Assembly: GCA_028871345.1 (NCBI GenBank)
Contig: JAGWNK010000023.1
Location: forward strand, 1-60,592
Direction of reading: 5' to 3'
Origin: Alphaproteobacteria bacterium
GTDB taxonomy: Bacteria; Pseudomonadota; Alphaproteobacteria; Micropepsales; Micropepsaceae
Length of the DNA stretch: 60,592 nt
The translations under genes were made by a program, and so were the position numbers. Every line of letters starts with the position of its first letter. Within the stretch, counting starts at the first letter, position 1. The notes beneath the pieces were generated by a model. That model did not search any database, was not told the origin of the DNA, and saw only the letters and a list, made by a program, of their open reading frames with translations. Shown here one piece after another: positions 28,128 through 36,312 of the stretch.

Positions 28128-30875
28128 CTAGTTTACCTCCGCGTCCCCCGCCACCGCCTTCAAGAGCCGCGCCTCGACCGACTTGAGCCGGTCTGTGTGC
28201 ATGATCTTGTGGCCGTAGCCGTCGCGCACATAGAACACGTCGACCACGCGCTCGCCGTAGGTGGCGATCATGGCCGACGAGATCGAGAGGCCGGAATCGA
28301 ACAGCGCGGTCGCCACGTCGTAGAGGAAGCCGACGCGGTCGGGGCCGCGCACCTCCACCACGGTGGCGGTGTGCGAGGCGTCGTTGTCGAAGTTCACGCG
28401 GGGGCGGACCTTGAAGGCGCTGGCGCGCGCGCGGGCAGGGCGCCGGGCGATGATGGCGCGCGGCACGACTTCGCCCGTCAGCGTGCGCAAGATGGTCTGG
28501 CGCAGCCGCTCGACGCGGCCGGCGTCGCCGAAGGGGCCGCCTTCGGCGTCCTGCACCGAGAAGATGTCGAGAGCGAATCCGTCGGAGGTGGTGAAGACCT
28601 TGGCATCGACGATGCTGCCGCCGGACGCCGAGATGGCGCCCGTGATCTGGGCGAACAGGCCGGGGTGGTCGGGCGTGTAGACGGTGATCTCGGTGATGGA
28701 GCGGAAGGCGTTCGAAACGGCGCCGAGCGACAACAGCTCGCCCTTGGCGTCGGCGGCGATCATCATGTGGGCGTGGCGCTCGTGCGTCTCGGCATCGAGC
28801 GACAGCCAGTAGGAATCGTAATGGCGCGCCAGCGCGCGTTCACGCGCCTCGGCCGGCAGATCGGCGATGCGCCCGGCGAGCGTCGTCCTGGCTTCTTCGA
28901 CGCGGGCGGAATGGGCGCGCACCGTGTCGCCGCCCGACATCACGGCCTCGGCCTCGTAATAGAGCTCGCGCAGGAGCTGGCCCTTCCAGCCGTTCCAGGT
29001 GCCCGGACCCACGGCGCGGATGTCGGCCACCGTCAGGATCAGCAACAGGCGCAGCATCTCGGGCGACTGCACCACGGCCACGAAGTCGCGCACGGTCTTG
29101 GGATCGGCGATGTCGCGGCGCTGCGCCGTGTCGCTCATGATCAGGTGGTTCTCCACCAGCCAGGCGACGCTGGCGGTGTCTTCGGGCGACAGACCCCAGC
29201 GCGGGCACAAGTTGTGGGCGATGGCGGCGCCGACGTCGGAATGATCGCCGGGCAGGCCCTTGGCGATATCGTGCAAGAGGATGGCGCAATAGAGGACCTC
29301 GCGGGTCGCGATGCGCTTGACAACGTCGCTGGAGACGGGATGCTCGTCCTTCAGCGCGCCGCGCTCGACGGCGGCGACGTTGCCCACGGCGCGGATCAAG
29401 TGCTCGTCCACCGTGTAGTGGTGGTACATGTTGAACTGCATCAGGGCCACGACGCGGCCGAACTCCGGCACGAAGCGTCCGAACACGCCGGACTCGTTCA
29501 TCAGGCGCAAGGCGCGCTCCGGATCGCGACGGGAGGCCAGCACCTGCAGGAACAGCTTGTTGGCCTCGGGATCGGCGCGCAAGGTGTCGTCGATCAGGTC
29601 GAGCGAGCGCGTGATGGTGCGCAAGGCGTCGGGGTGGATGTCGACCGCCTTGGCGTCGGCCAGCTGGAAGATCCGGATCAGGTTGACCGGGTCACGGCTG
29701 AAGACGCCGGCCCTGGCATTAAGGCGGCCGGTCTCCACGAAGAAGTCGTCGGCCGAGCCGCGCATCTTGAGGAAGCCGGGCATGATCGACGACAGGCTGG
29801 CGCGACGCTTGCGGTTCTGCACTTCCAGGGCCGCGCAGAAGATGCGCGTCAGGTCGCCGACGTCCTTGGCGACCAGGAAGTAGGCCTTCATGAAATTCTC
29901 GACGGCCTGGCGCGGCGTGTCGCCGCCATAGCCCAGCTGGGCCGCCATGTCGGCCTGGCTGTCGAAGCCGAGGCGCTCTTCGGCGCGGCCGGTGAGATAG
30001 TGCAGCCGCACGCGCACATCCCACAGGAACGCTTCGGCGTTGAGGAAGGTCTTGTACTCGTCGCGGGTGAACACGTTGTGCTGGACGAGCTCGGCGGTGT
30101 CGTAGACGCGATAGAGGTACTTGCCGATCCAGTAGAGCGTCTGCAGGTCGCGCAGCCCGCCTTTGCCCTCCTTGATGTTGGGTTCGACGAGGTAGCGGCT
30201 CTCGCCCTGGTGATGGTGGCGCTCGTCGCGCTCGGCGAGCTTGGCCTCGACGAAGTCCTGCCCCGAGCCGGTGGCGATTTCCGACCAGAATTTCCTGCGC
30301 AGTTCCTCGCACAGCCGCTGGTCGCCCCACAGGTAGCGCGATTCCAGAAGCGCGGTGCGGATGGTGATGTCCTGCTTGCCCAGGCGCACGCATTCCGGAA
30401 CCGACCGCGTTGCGTGGCCCACCTTCTGCCCCAGGTCCCACAGCATGTAGAGGACGAACTCGATGACCTTCTCGTCCCACGGCGTCGGCTTCACCGGTCG
30501 GATGAAGAGGAGATCGACGTCGGATCCAGGCGCCATCTCGCCGCGGCCGTAGCCGCCGGTGGCGACGACCGCGAGCCGGTGTTCCGCCTTCGACCCCCTG
30601 GGATGGATCTCGGCGACGGCGAAATCGTAGATCGCCTGGATGGTCGAGTCCTGGATCAGGGAGAGCAGGCGCGCCGCCGCCTGTCCCGACAGGTGGCCGC
30701 CCTGCACCTGGTCCTTGACGCGGCCGCGGGCGCTCTGGAAGGCCCCTTTGACGACGAGGAGCGCTTCCTTGCGCAACTGGCCCTTGTCCGGGATGCGCCG
30801 CGCCAAGGCATCGAGATCGCGTTGGAGAATCTCTCCGTCGAGCGGAGGTCGATGCAGCTTTTCAGCACCCAACAC
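28128..30875 (-). CDS. glnD: Bifunctional [protein-PII] uridylyltransferase / uridylyl-removing enzyme
   Basis: Nitrogen-status sensor of 915 residues that uridylylates PII under glutamine limitation and reverses this when glutamine is high. Order: nucleotidyltransferase domain with GYGRGEMAPGSDVDLLF (roughly residue 110-130), PII-UR linker, HD domain with LHDIAKG for deuridylylation, and two C-terminal ACT domains (VYTPDHPGLFAQITG and VRGPDRVGFLYDVATAL). The start is a GTG at 30875 with AAGGAA upstream. No PII gene is in the window. Length is normal for the family. Confidence 0.97.
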   Translation of the reverse strand: MLGAEKLHRPPLDGEILQRDLDALARRIPDKGQLRKEALLVVKGAFQSARGRVKDQVQGGHLSGQAAARLLSLIQDSTIQAIYDFAVAEIHPRGSKAEHRLAVVATGGYGRGEMAPGSDVDLLFIRPVKPTPWDEKVIEFVLYMLWDLGQKVGHATRSVPECVRLGKQDITIRTALLESRYLWGDQRLCEELRRKFWSEIATGSGQDFVEAKLAERDERHHHQGESRYLVEPNIKEGKGGLRDLQTLYWIGKYLYRVYDTAELVQHNVFTRDEYKTFLNAEAFLWDVRVRLHYLTGRAEERLGFDSQADMAAQLGYGGDTPRQAVENFMKAYFLVAKDVGDLTRIFCAALEVQNRKRRASLSSIMPGFLKMRGSADDFFVETGRLNARAGVFSRDPVNLIRIFQLADAKAVDIHPDALRTITRSLDLIDDTLRADPEANKLFLQVLASRRDPERALRLMNESGVFGRFVPEFGRVVALMQFNMYHHYTVDEHLIRAVGNVAAVERGALKDEHPVSSDVVKRIATREVLYCAILLHDIAKGLPGDHSDVGAAIAHNLCPRWGLSPEDTASVAWLVENHLIMSDTAQRRDIADPKTVRDFVAVVQSPEMLRLLLILTVADIRAVGPGTWNGWKGQLLRELYYEAEAVMSGGDTVRAHSARVEEARTTLAGRIADLPAEARERALARHYDSYWLSLDAETHERHAHMMIAADAKGELLSLGAVSNAFRSITEITVYTPDHPGLFAQITGAISASGGSIVDAKVFTTSDGFALDIFSVQDAEGGPFGDAGRVERLRQTILRTLTGEVVPRAIIARRPARARASAFKVRPRVNFDNDASHTATVVEVRGPDRVGFLYDVATALFDSGLSISSAMIATYGERVVDVFYVRDGYGHKIMHTDRLKSVEARLLKAVAGDAEVN

Positions 30876-30928
30876 GGCGTATTCCTTCTTCTCGCCGCAT
30901 AGAAGGCATTGCCGCCGCCAAACGCAAG

Positions 30929-31249
30929 TCAGGCCGGCGCGGTCTGGGCCCGCGCCCAGGCCAGATAGTCGTCATTGCCGCCTTCGATGGGCAGCACCAG
31001 GAAGCAGGGAACCGTGTAGGGGTGCAGCGCCCTGGCCGCCGCCGTCGCCCGTTCGACCAGGGCACGGCGCGTCTTGATGAAGGCGGCGAACTCGGCGCCG
31101 CTTTCCAGCTTGCCCTGCCATTCGTAGACGCTGGTCAGGGCATGGATGTTCACGCAGGCGGCGAACCTGGCGGTGACCAGCGCTTCTGCGACCCGCCTGG
31201 CCGACGCCTCGTCGGGGAAGGTGGAGTAGAGGAAGACGAATTCGCTCAT
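30929..31249 (-). CDS. cutA: Divalent cation tolerance protein CutA
   Basis: A 106-residue CutA1 protein, a small trimeric fold related to PII. Typical sequence: FLYSTFPDEASARRVAEAL at the start, AACVNIHALTSVYEWQGK in the middle, and HPYTVPCFLVLPI near the end. E. coli CutA mutants show altered copper tolerance, but the molecular role is unsettled. ATG 31249 is chosen over the longer frame as it matches the family start. It precedes glnD on the same strand by 53 bases. Confidence 0.93.
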   Translation of the reverse strand: MSEFVFLYSTFPDEASARRVAEALVTARFAACVNIHALTSVYEWQGKLESGAEFAAFIKTRRALVERATAAARALHPYTVPCFLVLPIEGGNDDYLAWARAQTAPA

Positions 31250-31366
31250 GCCTGAAGTATAGCGGGGCAGGCGGACGGCGTGAATCCGGCCACCCGCACC
31301 GAGCCGTGGAATCGGCCTCGGCGGTCGCGTATGTTGTTTCATGGCTATCGCATTCGAGGGGCGAAA

Positions 31367-32005
31367 ATGAACAAGGGGCTTCTGGTTTCCACTGCAATCG
31401 GGCTTTTGCTCGCGGGCGGCGCGGCGCGCGCCCAGCCTACCGCCGCGCAGAACCAGGACGATACCTGGGACGGGCCTGGCTACTATGCGGAATACATGGT
31501 CACGGACAAATCAGGCGCCTCCTCCCTTACGAAGTTGGGCGGCCCGTTTCCCTCGCAGGACGCCTGTCAGGCGTATTTGAATCAGCAGGGCAGCGACCAG
31601 GGCGTGTATTCCGGCACGTTTCCGGGAGGTAATGCCGTATCCAAGCAGTGCGTCTACCGCGGTTCCACCGTGAGCTATGCCGAAGGTTGCTTCCTGACAA
31701 CGGCCTGCGTTGAGTACGCCGGTCTTGCCGACAATTGCGATGAACTCATGCTGATGCGGGCGCTTCGCGACCGTTACCTCGCCCGCTTCCAGGAGGGACG
31801 TCTCGTGATCGACCAGTATTATCGGGTCGCGCCGCGCATCGTGGAACGGATCCGGCAGGCGCCGGATCGCCAGCGCATTCTGCGCGGCATCCTCGGCGAG
31901 GTGCGGGCCACGGCGCACGCCGTTTCCGGCCGCGATTTTGAAATCGCCACTGCGCGCTATGCCGCCATGGTGTCCAGGCTGCAGCAGCGCTATGGCGTGA
32001 TCTAG
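31367..32005 (+). CDS. Exported protein with CF-x-T-T-A-C motif
   Basis: A 212-residue protein with a cleavable signal peptide (ends near AARA). The mature part has a conserved-looking cysteine block CFLTTACVEYAGLADNC followed by ELMLMRALRDRYL; this is the CFI-box-like segment seen in assorted exported proteins, where it precedes a helical C-terminal region. Function unknown. The ATG at 31367 gives the signal peptide and has GAGGGG upstream. It is divergent from cutA and convergent with csgH, so it flanks the curli-subunit locus; a shared role is only a guess. Confidence 0.75.
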   Translation: MNKGLLVSTAIGLLLAGGAARAQPTAAQNQDDTWDGPGYYAEYMVTDKSGASSLTKLGGPFPSQDACQAYLNQQGSDQGVYSGTFPGGNAVSKQCVYRGSTVSYAEGCFLTTACVEYAGLADNCDELMLMRALRDRYLARFQEGRLVIDQYYRVAPRIVERIRQAPDRQRILRGILGEVRATAHAVSGRDFEIATARYAAMVSRLQQRYGVI

Positions 32006-32068
32006 CAATCCGCGAGCCCGGCGGCGGCCGTTTTTTCGGCCGCGGGCCGATGCTCATCGCGGACAACG

Positions 32069-32446
32069 TCAATCGCCGGCGTCGCTGCAGCTCAAATTGC
32101 CGGAACCTTTGGTGATCAGCATCACCGCGCGGTAGTGATCACCGCTTTCGACGTTCAATTCGGTGGTGGACACGACGGTCTCTCCGGAGCGGCCGATCAC
32201 GTATTCGCCGCCTTGGCCGCTTTGCGAATCTCCGTTGGGGCCGCTCTTTGCGAGGATGAAGCGGTATTCGCCTCTTGAACCTGCGGGGCCGTCGACGACG
32301 CCTTCCATATGCACGACCGGCCCGCTGCGCGTCACCCGGATTTGACACGGCTGCGCAAGCGCGCCGGGCAAGGCCGACGGGTGGGAAAAGGCCAGCGTGC
32401 CCAATACCACGGGAACGAGCCCCGCCAGGATCCAGACTTTGTTCAT
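32069..32446 (-). CDS. csgH: Curli assembly protein CsgH
   Basis: A 125-residue exported protein with signal peptide and a single beta-sandwich domain containing CQIRVTRSGPVVHMEGVV and EYRFILAKSG. It resembles CsgH, the alphaproteobacterial curli accessory that blocks premature amyloid formation of CsgA in the periplasm. Two cysteines (first in QPCQIR, second in LSCSD) could form the family's disulfide. The ATG at 32446 has GAGGAG upstream. It follows the curlin gene after 70 bases that contain a hairpin. Confidence 0.8.
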   Translation of the reverse strand: MNKVWILAGLVPVVLGTLAFSHPSALPGALAQPCQIRVTRSGPVVHMEGVVDGPAGSRGEYRFILAKSGPNGDSQSGQGGEYVIGRSGETVVSTTELNVESGDHYRAVMLITKGSGNLSCSDAGD

Positions 32447-32479
32447 TGCCAGGACTCCTCTGCGCGTGCAGCGTCGGCA

Positions 32480-32503
32480 GGAGGCGGCATTGTGTCCGCC
32501 TCC
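32480..32503 (-). terminator. Intra-operon hairpin between csgA-like and csgH
   Basis: GGAGGCGG and CCGCCTCC pair perfectly around an eight-base loop. It lies in the 70-base gap after the curlin stop and before csgH. There is no T-run, so it is more likely a 3'-end stabiliser or partial attenuator than a full terminator. It could set the curlin:CsgH ratio. Confidence 0.4.
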
Positions 32504-32516
32504 CCCGATGGCCGCG

Positions 32517-33023
32517 TCACTCATCGCCGCCTTGGATGATCACGCCGATATTGCCGTCACCGACCTGATGCGCCTCGGCATGCTGTCCATTGCCGACCTG
32601 GATCGTCGCCATCGTGTTGTCCTGGCCGGTCTGTTCGACGACCGCGCGGTGGTGCGCGCCGATCTGGGCGACGCCGGAGGTGTTGGAACGGCCGGTCTGA
32701 TAGGTGGCGGCGGCGTTGTCCCAGCCCTGCTGGCCGGTCACGGCGTAATTGCTGCTTCCGTATTGATCGGTCAGCGCGCGGTTGTGGTTGCCGAGTTGCA
32801 TCTGATAAAGGTAATTCCACTCGCCTCTCTGCACCGCACGCGAGTAATTCCATTCGCCGTTCTGACGCACCGTGCCGCGATTGTCGCGGCCGTGCTGCGC
32901 GAATGATCCAGAATTCCAATAGCCGTATTGATAGACCGCTGCCGAGTTCTGCGCACTCGCCGCGGTCATGTCGGCAGCAAAGAAGGCAACCACAGCCGCA
33001 GTCGCCAATAGCATCCGTCTCAT
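32517..33023 (-). CDS. Curlin-repeat protein (CsgA/CsgB-like amyloid subunit)
   Basis: A 168-residue exported protein: signal peptide ending ASA, then six or more imperfect ~22-residue curlin repeats of the form x-Q-x-G-x2-N-x10, for example VRQNGEWNYSRAV, MQLGNHNRALTDQYGSSN, YQTGRSNTSGVAQIG and VEQTGQDNTMATIQVGNGQ. Curlin repeats stack into a beta-helical amyloid on the cell surface. It could be CsgA (major) or CsgB (nucleator). ATG 33023 has GAGGAG upstream. The secretion pore csgG and the csgE/csgF genes are not in the window. Confidence 0.88.
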   Translation of the reverse strand: MRRMLLATAAVVAFFAADMTAASAQNSAAVYQYGYWNSGSFAQHGRDNRGTVRQNGEWNYSRAVQRGEWNYLYQMQLGNHNRALTDQYGSSNYAVTGQQGWDNAAATYQTGRSNTSGVAQIGAHHRAVVEQTGQDNTMATIQVGNGQHAEAHQVGDGNIGVIIQGGDE

Positions 33024-33227
33024 TGGTGTTCTCCTCGTTCGGAACGACCGTGGTGGTGCGTCCGTGGCGCTTGTTCTAGAGCGTCGCGTCTGAGCGGACT
33101 TTGAACGGGCGGTTCATCGGATGTTCAGAACGCGCGGCCGAGGTGCATTTCCTGAACCGCGGCTGAACGGCGCGCTCAGGGTGGACTCAGGGAAGGGTGT
33201 CCATATTGACGATGAAGAGCCTGCTTG

Positions 33228-33737
33228 ATGGAGATGAAATTGCGCCGTTCGATTTTCGCAGGTTTGGCCTGCATCGCCCTGTTTTCCGCCGCGCTCGCCG
33301 AGGATGGGGCAAACGACTACACCTTCACATGGGTCCGCCAATACAACGGGCATACGCTGGTGGTCCGCCAGAAAATAGACGCGCAGCGATACCTTCAGCT
33401 TCGCGACCAGATGATGAGCGTGTCCCGGTTTGCCGCCGAGGGAGGGCCGCCTCCCTACCGCGGGAACGACACCGTCACGCTCGATCAGCGCGGCAGAGGC
33501 CATTTTGCGACCGCAGCCCAATACGGCAGCGGCGACAACGCAGCCATCCGCCAGAGCGGCGCGGCCAATGTCATGTACCTCAACCAAGCCGGATCGGATT
33601 TGAACGCGTCCTCCGCGCAGTCGGGCGACCACAACATAACCTTGGTCGATCAGTGGAACGGCGCCCCCGCCCCGGTGGTGTGGGGCCCGCCTCGCCCCTA
33701 CCGCGACCGGCGCGCCGCTTTGAGAAACCTGGAATAG
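33228..33737 (+). CDS. Second curlin-like exported protein
   Basis: A 169-residue protein with signal peptide, divergent from the curlin gene. The first ~75 mature residues (VRQYNGHTLVVRQKIDAQ) have no repeats; residues about 85-140 carry three curlin-type repeats: VTLDQRGRGHFATAAQYG, DNAAIRQSGAANVMYLNQAG and SSAQSGDHNITLVDQWN. The mosaic layout suggests a nucleator/anchor subunit (CsgB-like) rather than the bulk fibre. It ends in a Pro/Arg-rich tail. ATG 33228 is used; ATG 33234 is an alternative. Its divergent spacing from the curlin gene, about 200 bases, points to shared control. Confidence 0.75.
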   Translation: MEMKLRRSIFAGLACIALFSAALAEDGANDYTFTWVRQYNGHTLVVRQKIDAQRYLQLRDQMMSVSRFAAEGGPPPYRGNDTVTLDQRGRGHFATAAQYGSGDNAAIRQSGAANVMYLNQAGSDLNASSAQSGDHNITLVDQWNGAPAPVVWGPPRPYRDRRAALRNLE

Positions 33738-33789
33738 GGGCCCCTCCCGGACGAACCGCTGTTCGCCTTCGCCTTGATGCGCTCAAAAC

Positions 33790-33827
33790 GAAACGGCGCG
33801 GGATTGCTCCCGCGCCGCCCGTTTACT
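33790..33827 (-). terminator. Rho-independent terminator of cold-shock gene
   Basis: A perfect 10-base stem CGGCGCGGGA / TCCCGCGCCG with loop TTGC (plus strand). Read on the minus strand it is followed by TTTCGTTTT, so it ends the cspA transcript; it may also stop the plus-strand curlin-like message. Confidence 0.75.
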
Positions 33828-33899
33828 TCTTGCTGGTCACGCAGCCAGAGGAAAACCGCTTAGCACTTTTCCCGGCTGTCGCTCCCCAAGTCCTTCACC

Positions 33900-34103
33900 T
33901 CAGACGAGCTTGAGGTTCACGGCCTTCGGGCCGCGCTTGTCGGCTTCGACGTCGAAGCTGACGCGCTGGCCTTCATTGAGGCCGCGGAGTCCTGCGGCCT
34001 GCACGGCGGTCATGTGGACGAACACGTCCTTGCCGCCGCCTTCCGGCGCGATGAATCCGAAACCCTTCGTGGTGTTGAAGAACTTGACTTGACCAATGGT
34101 CAT
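33900..34103 (-). CDS. Cold-shock protein (CspA family), copy 1
   Basis: A 67-residue single cold-shock domain that binds single-stranded RNA/DNA. RNP1 KGFGFI and RNP2 DVFVHM are intact. It is about 75% identical at sight to the copy at 43782. Csp genes usually have long, structured leaders; the 222-base gap upstream is compatible with that. It ends in a strong intrinsic terminator. Confidence 0.95.
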   Translation of the reverse strand: MTIGQVKFFNTTKGFGFIAPEGGGKDVFVHMTAVQAAGLRGLNEGQRVSFDVEADKRGPKAVNLKLV

Positions 34104-34325
34104 GACGGCTTTCTCCTGAAAGCATTAAACTCCGCCGCGAACACCATGTCCGTTGCGGTTGTCAAAGTCGCACCATTTTTTCAGGAAAAGCGTCGTAGTC
34201 GTCACTCCAGCCATTCGCTCCCACGGGGAGCGTCGCATGGGCGCGCTTGAAACTTGTCTCTGTGGCTTGCGCGGCCTCGACGAGTTTCCGTATAGGCGAG
34301 GCCCCTTCCGAAGGCAAGTCTGGGC

Positions 34326-34940
34326 CTACCATCCCTCGCCCAGCGGCAGGTGCCCCGGTTGCGCCGCAACACGCGCGAGCCAGGCGGAAACCGCTGGAAA
34401 ATCCAAGAGTTCGAAGCCGCCTTCGCCGGCACAATGGGTGTAGCCGTAGAGCGCAATGTCCGCGATGGAGCAGGCCCTGCCGGCGAACCAATCATGCGCA
34501 TTCAGGTGGCTTTCCATCACCGACAGCGCTGCCTTGCCTTTTGCGTGCCACTCCGGGACGAGGTGGCGCCGCTTCTCCAGCTCCTGCGGTTTGGCGTAGC
34601 GCAGCCAGAAGCGCGCCACCGCGATGTACGGCTCGTGACTGTATTGCTCGAAGAACATCCATTGCAGCATCTGCGCCCGGTCCCAGGCATTGTCGGGCTG
34701 CAGGCGCGAGCCTTCGCTCATGTGGAAGATGATGGCGCCGGATTCGGGCAGCAGACGGCCGTCCTCGAATTCGAGCAGCGGCACGCGGCCGTTGGGATTG
34801 AGCTTGAGGAATGCGGGCGTGCGCGTCGAGCCGTCCATCAGGCCGTATTCCTTGAGCCGCATCGGCAGGCCGAGGCGGCGGGCCACCAGGCGCACCTTGT
34901 AGCAGTTGCCCGACATCTGCATCTGGTGAAGGATCATCAT
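34326..34940 (-). CDS. Glutathione S-transferase family protein
   Basis: A 204-residue cytosolic GST-fold protein. The thioredoxin-like N-terminal half begins ILHQMQMSGNCYKVRLVARRL, with NPNGRVPLLEFEDG (cis-Pro) and LLPESGAIIFHM (glutathione gamma-glutamyl site Glu-Ser). The C-terminal helical half carries ACSIADIALYGYTH, the usual N-capping box. Several nearby ATGs exist (34952, 34940, 34937); 34940 follows GGGGGCGG. The substrate cannot be inferred. A palindromic repeat sits immediately upstream. Confidence 0.9.
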   Translation of the reverse strand: MMILHQMQMSGNCYKVRLVARRLGLPMRLKEYGLMDGSTRTPAFLKLNPNGRVPLLEFEDGRLLPESGAIIFHMSEGSRLQPDNAWDRAQMLQWMFFEQYSHEPYIAVARFWLRYAKPQELEKRRHLVPEWHAKGKAALSVMESHLNAHDWFAGRACSIADIALYGYTHCAGEGGFELLDFPAVSAWLARVAAQPGHLPLGEGW

Positions 34941-34957
34941 CGCCGCCCCCATTTCTC

Positions 34958-35014
34958 CCCTCATCCTTCGAGACGGCTTCGCCGCGTTGCGCCGGAGCCT
35001 CCTCAGGGTGAGGG
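34958..35014. repeat. Short dispersed palindrome (CCCTCATCCT ... AGGGTGAGGG)
   Basis: The ends CCCTCATCCT and AGGGTGAGGG are inverted copies with one G-T pair, enclosing a GC-rich centre. This CCTCATCCTTCGAGAC...CTCAGGGTGAGG form is a repeat type familiar from alphaproteobacterial intergenic DNA. It lies between the GST and SOD-like genes and could fold in their transcripts. Confidence 0.6.
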
Positions 35015-35062
35015 CCGACTATGCACGATTCCCGCATGCGCAGAAGGCGCAGCAGGCGTGCA

Positions 35063-35629
35063 TCAGTGCGAACGGCGGCTCCTGCCGCGGCTCCCCGGCG
35101 CCACGGTGCGGATGATGGTGCCGCAGGCGACGCGCGCGCCGGCCCGGCCGTCGGGTTGGGTCGTATAGTCGTCGCCGCGGGCATGGACGATGAGCGAGGC
35201 GCCGTCGCGGTCGAAGATCGACTTCTTGCCGTTGCCCAGCGTGAAGGCGCTGGTGAACATCGAAGCGTGCAGCACGCCGTCGGCGCCCGCGAACTGGTTG
35301 GGCAGATCGCCGGCGCGCGGTCCGCCCTGCGCCAGGAAGCCGTGCAGCTTCTTCGGATCAAGCGAGAGATCTGGCCCCGCGGATGTGAAGGACGACTTCG
35401 GATCGCAGGACGCCGTGGTGTGGACCATCACCGCATGCGGTCCGGGCGCGAGCCCGCGCATCTCGAGCTCGATCAGGACGCCGTGCGATGTGGCGCGAAA
35501 ATCCGCCGTGCCCGTCACGCGTCCGTCGAGTCCGATCATCTTGGCGACGGCATGCGCCTTGCCGGCTGCCGAAGCCTGGGTCGCGACGACCGCAAGCAGG
35601 ATCCCCACGAGTGCCGGTTTGAAGCCCAT
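35063..35629 (-). CDS. Cu/Zn superoxide dismutase-like exported protein, degenerate metal site
   Basis: A 188-residue exported protein (signal peptide ends ASA) with the SodC fold: GLAPGPHAVMVHTTASC, FTSAGPDLSLDP, KKLHGFLA, GDLPNQFAG and SLIVHARGDDY. Compared with SodC consensus, the His of H-x-H in HAVMVH is Met, the bridging His after SAGP is Asp, and the zinc His before GDLPN is Ala, while the Asp of GDLPN and the last copper-side His (VHA) remain. It probably does not carry normal Cu/Zn dismutase activity. A basic tail follows the domain. ATG 35629 has GGAGG upstream. Confidence 0.8.
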   Translation of the reverse strand: MGFKPALVGILLAVVATQASAAGKAHAVAKMIGLDGRVTGTADFRATSHGVLIELEMRGLAPGPHAVMVHTTASCDPKSSFTSAGPDLSLDPKKLHGFLAQGGPRAGDLPNQFAGADGVLHASMFTSAFTLGNGKKSIFDRDGASLIVHARGDDYTTQPDGRAGARVACGTIIRTVAPGSRGRSRRSH

Positions 35630-35726
35630 GGTGCCTCCGAAGTTCCCGGCGGGAACGCAGGGTGCGATCTTCGCGTTGATTCTGTTCCGGGGGACTGGAC
35701 AGAAAGTCGCGGCAGCGGAGGTGAAC

Positions 35727-36173
35727 ATGAAACTTGTTACACTCGCAGCGCTCGCGGCGGTCTCAAGCGTGGCTTGGGCCCAGAGCGACGAAAACCTGCC
35801 TCAGGCCGAACAGAGCCTGCCCATGAACAGGCCTGTATCGGTGAACGGCATCACGGCGGAATGCACGGGCATCGCCCATTCCGGCGACGACAGCACGCCG
35901 GACGGCTTCCCGGTCCGCGTCGAATTCGCAAATGACCGGGGCGAGTACACGGCAGGCGCCGACGTCACGGTCTCCCGCTCCGACGGTCGGCCGATCGCCC
36001 AATTCGGCTGCCCCGCCAATTGGGTGCTGCTCGGCGGGCTGCCGCCCGAGGAATACAAGGTGACGGCGACCATCGCTCCGGGTCCAGGCGGAACCGAATC
36101 GGCGCGCTTCCGGCCCCCCGAGCGCGGCCACGAACGCGTCGTGCTGCATTTCACTTCGCCCGCCGCGGACTGA
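35727..36173 (+). CDS. Small exported protein of unknown function
   Basis: A 148-residue protein with a clear signal peptide (ends AWA). The mature part has two cysteines (TAECTG and FGCPAN) and looks like one beta-rich domain, with PEEYKVTATI resembling the carboxypeptidase-regulatory/Cna-B-like fold. Function not recognised. ATG 35727 follows GGAGGTG. It is divergent from the SOD-like gene by about 97 bases. Confidence 0.7.
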   Translation: MKLVTLAALAAVSSVAWAQSDENLPQAEQSLPMNRPVSVNGITAECTGIAHSGDDSTPDGFPVRVEFANDRGEYTAGADVTVSRSDGRPIAQFGCPANWVLLGGLPPEEYKVTATIAPGPGGTESARFRPPERGHERVVLHFTSPAAD

Positions 36174-36312
36174 AACGGCATTGCGCTAATGCTTTGACGG
36201 GCCTCGACAAGCACGGAATGCCCACAGGGAACGTCGCTTGTCGAGAAGGTAAACATTGACTTCGCTTGCCCGCAGCGCGGGAATCCCGGCGCGATAACGC
36301 GGTGGGGAAACC

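Noticed and set aside
28056..30902. 948-codon plus-strand frame
   Set aside because: Exactly antisense to glnD, with composition typical of a shadow frame and no recognisable motif.
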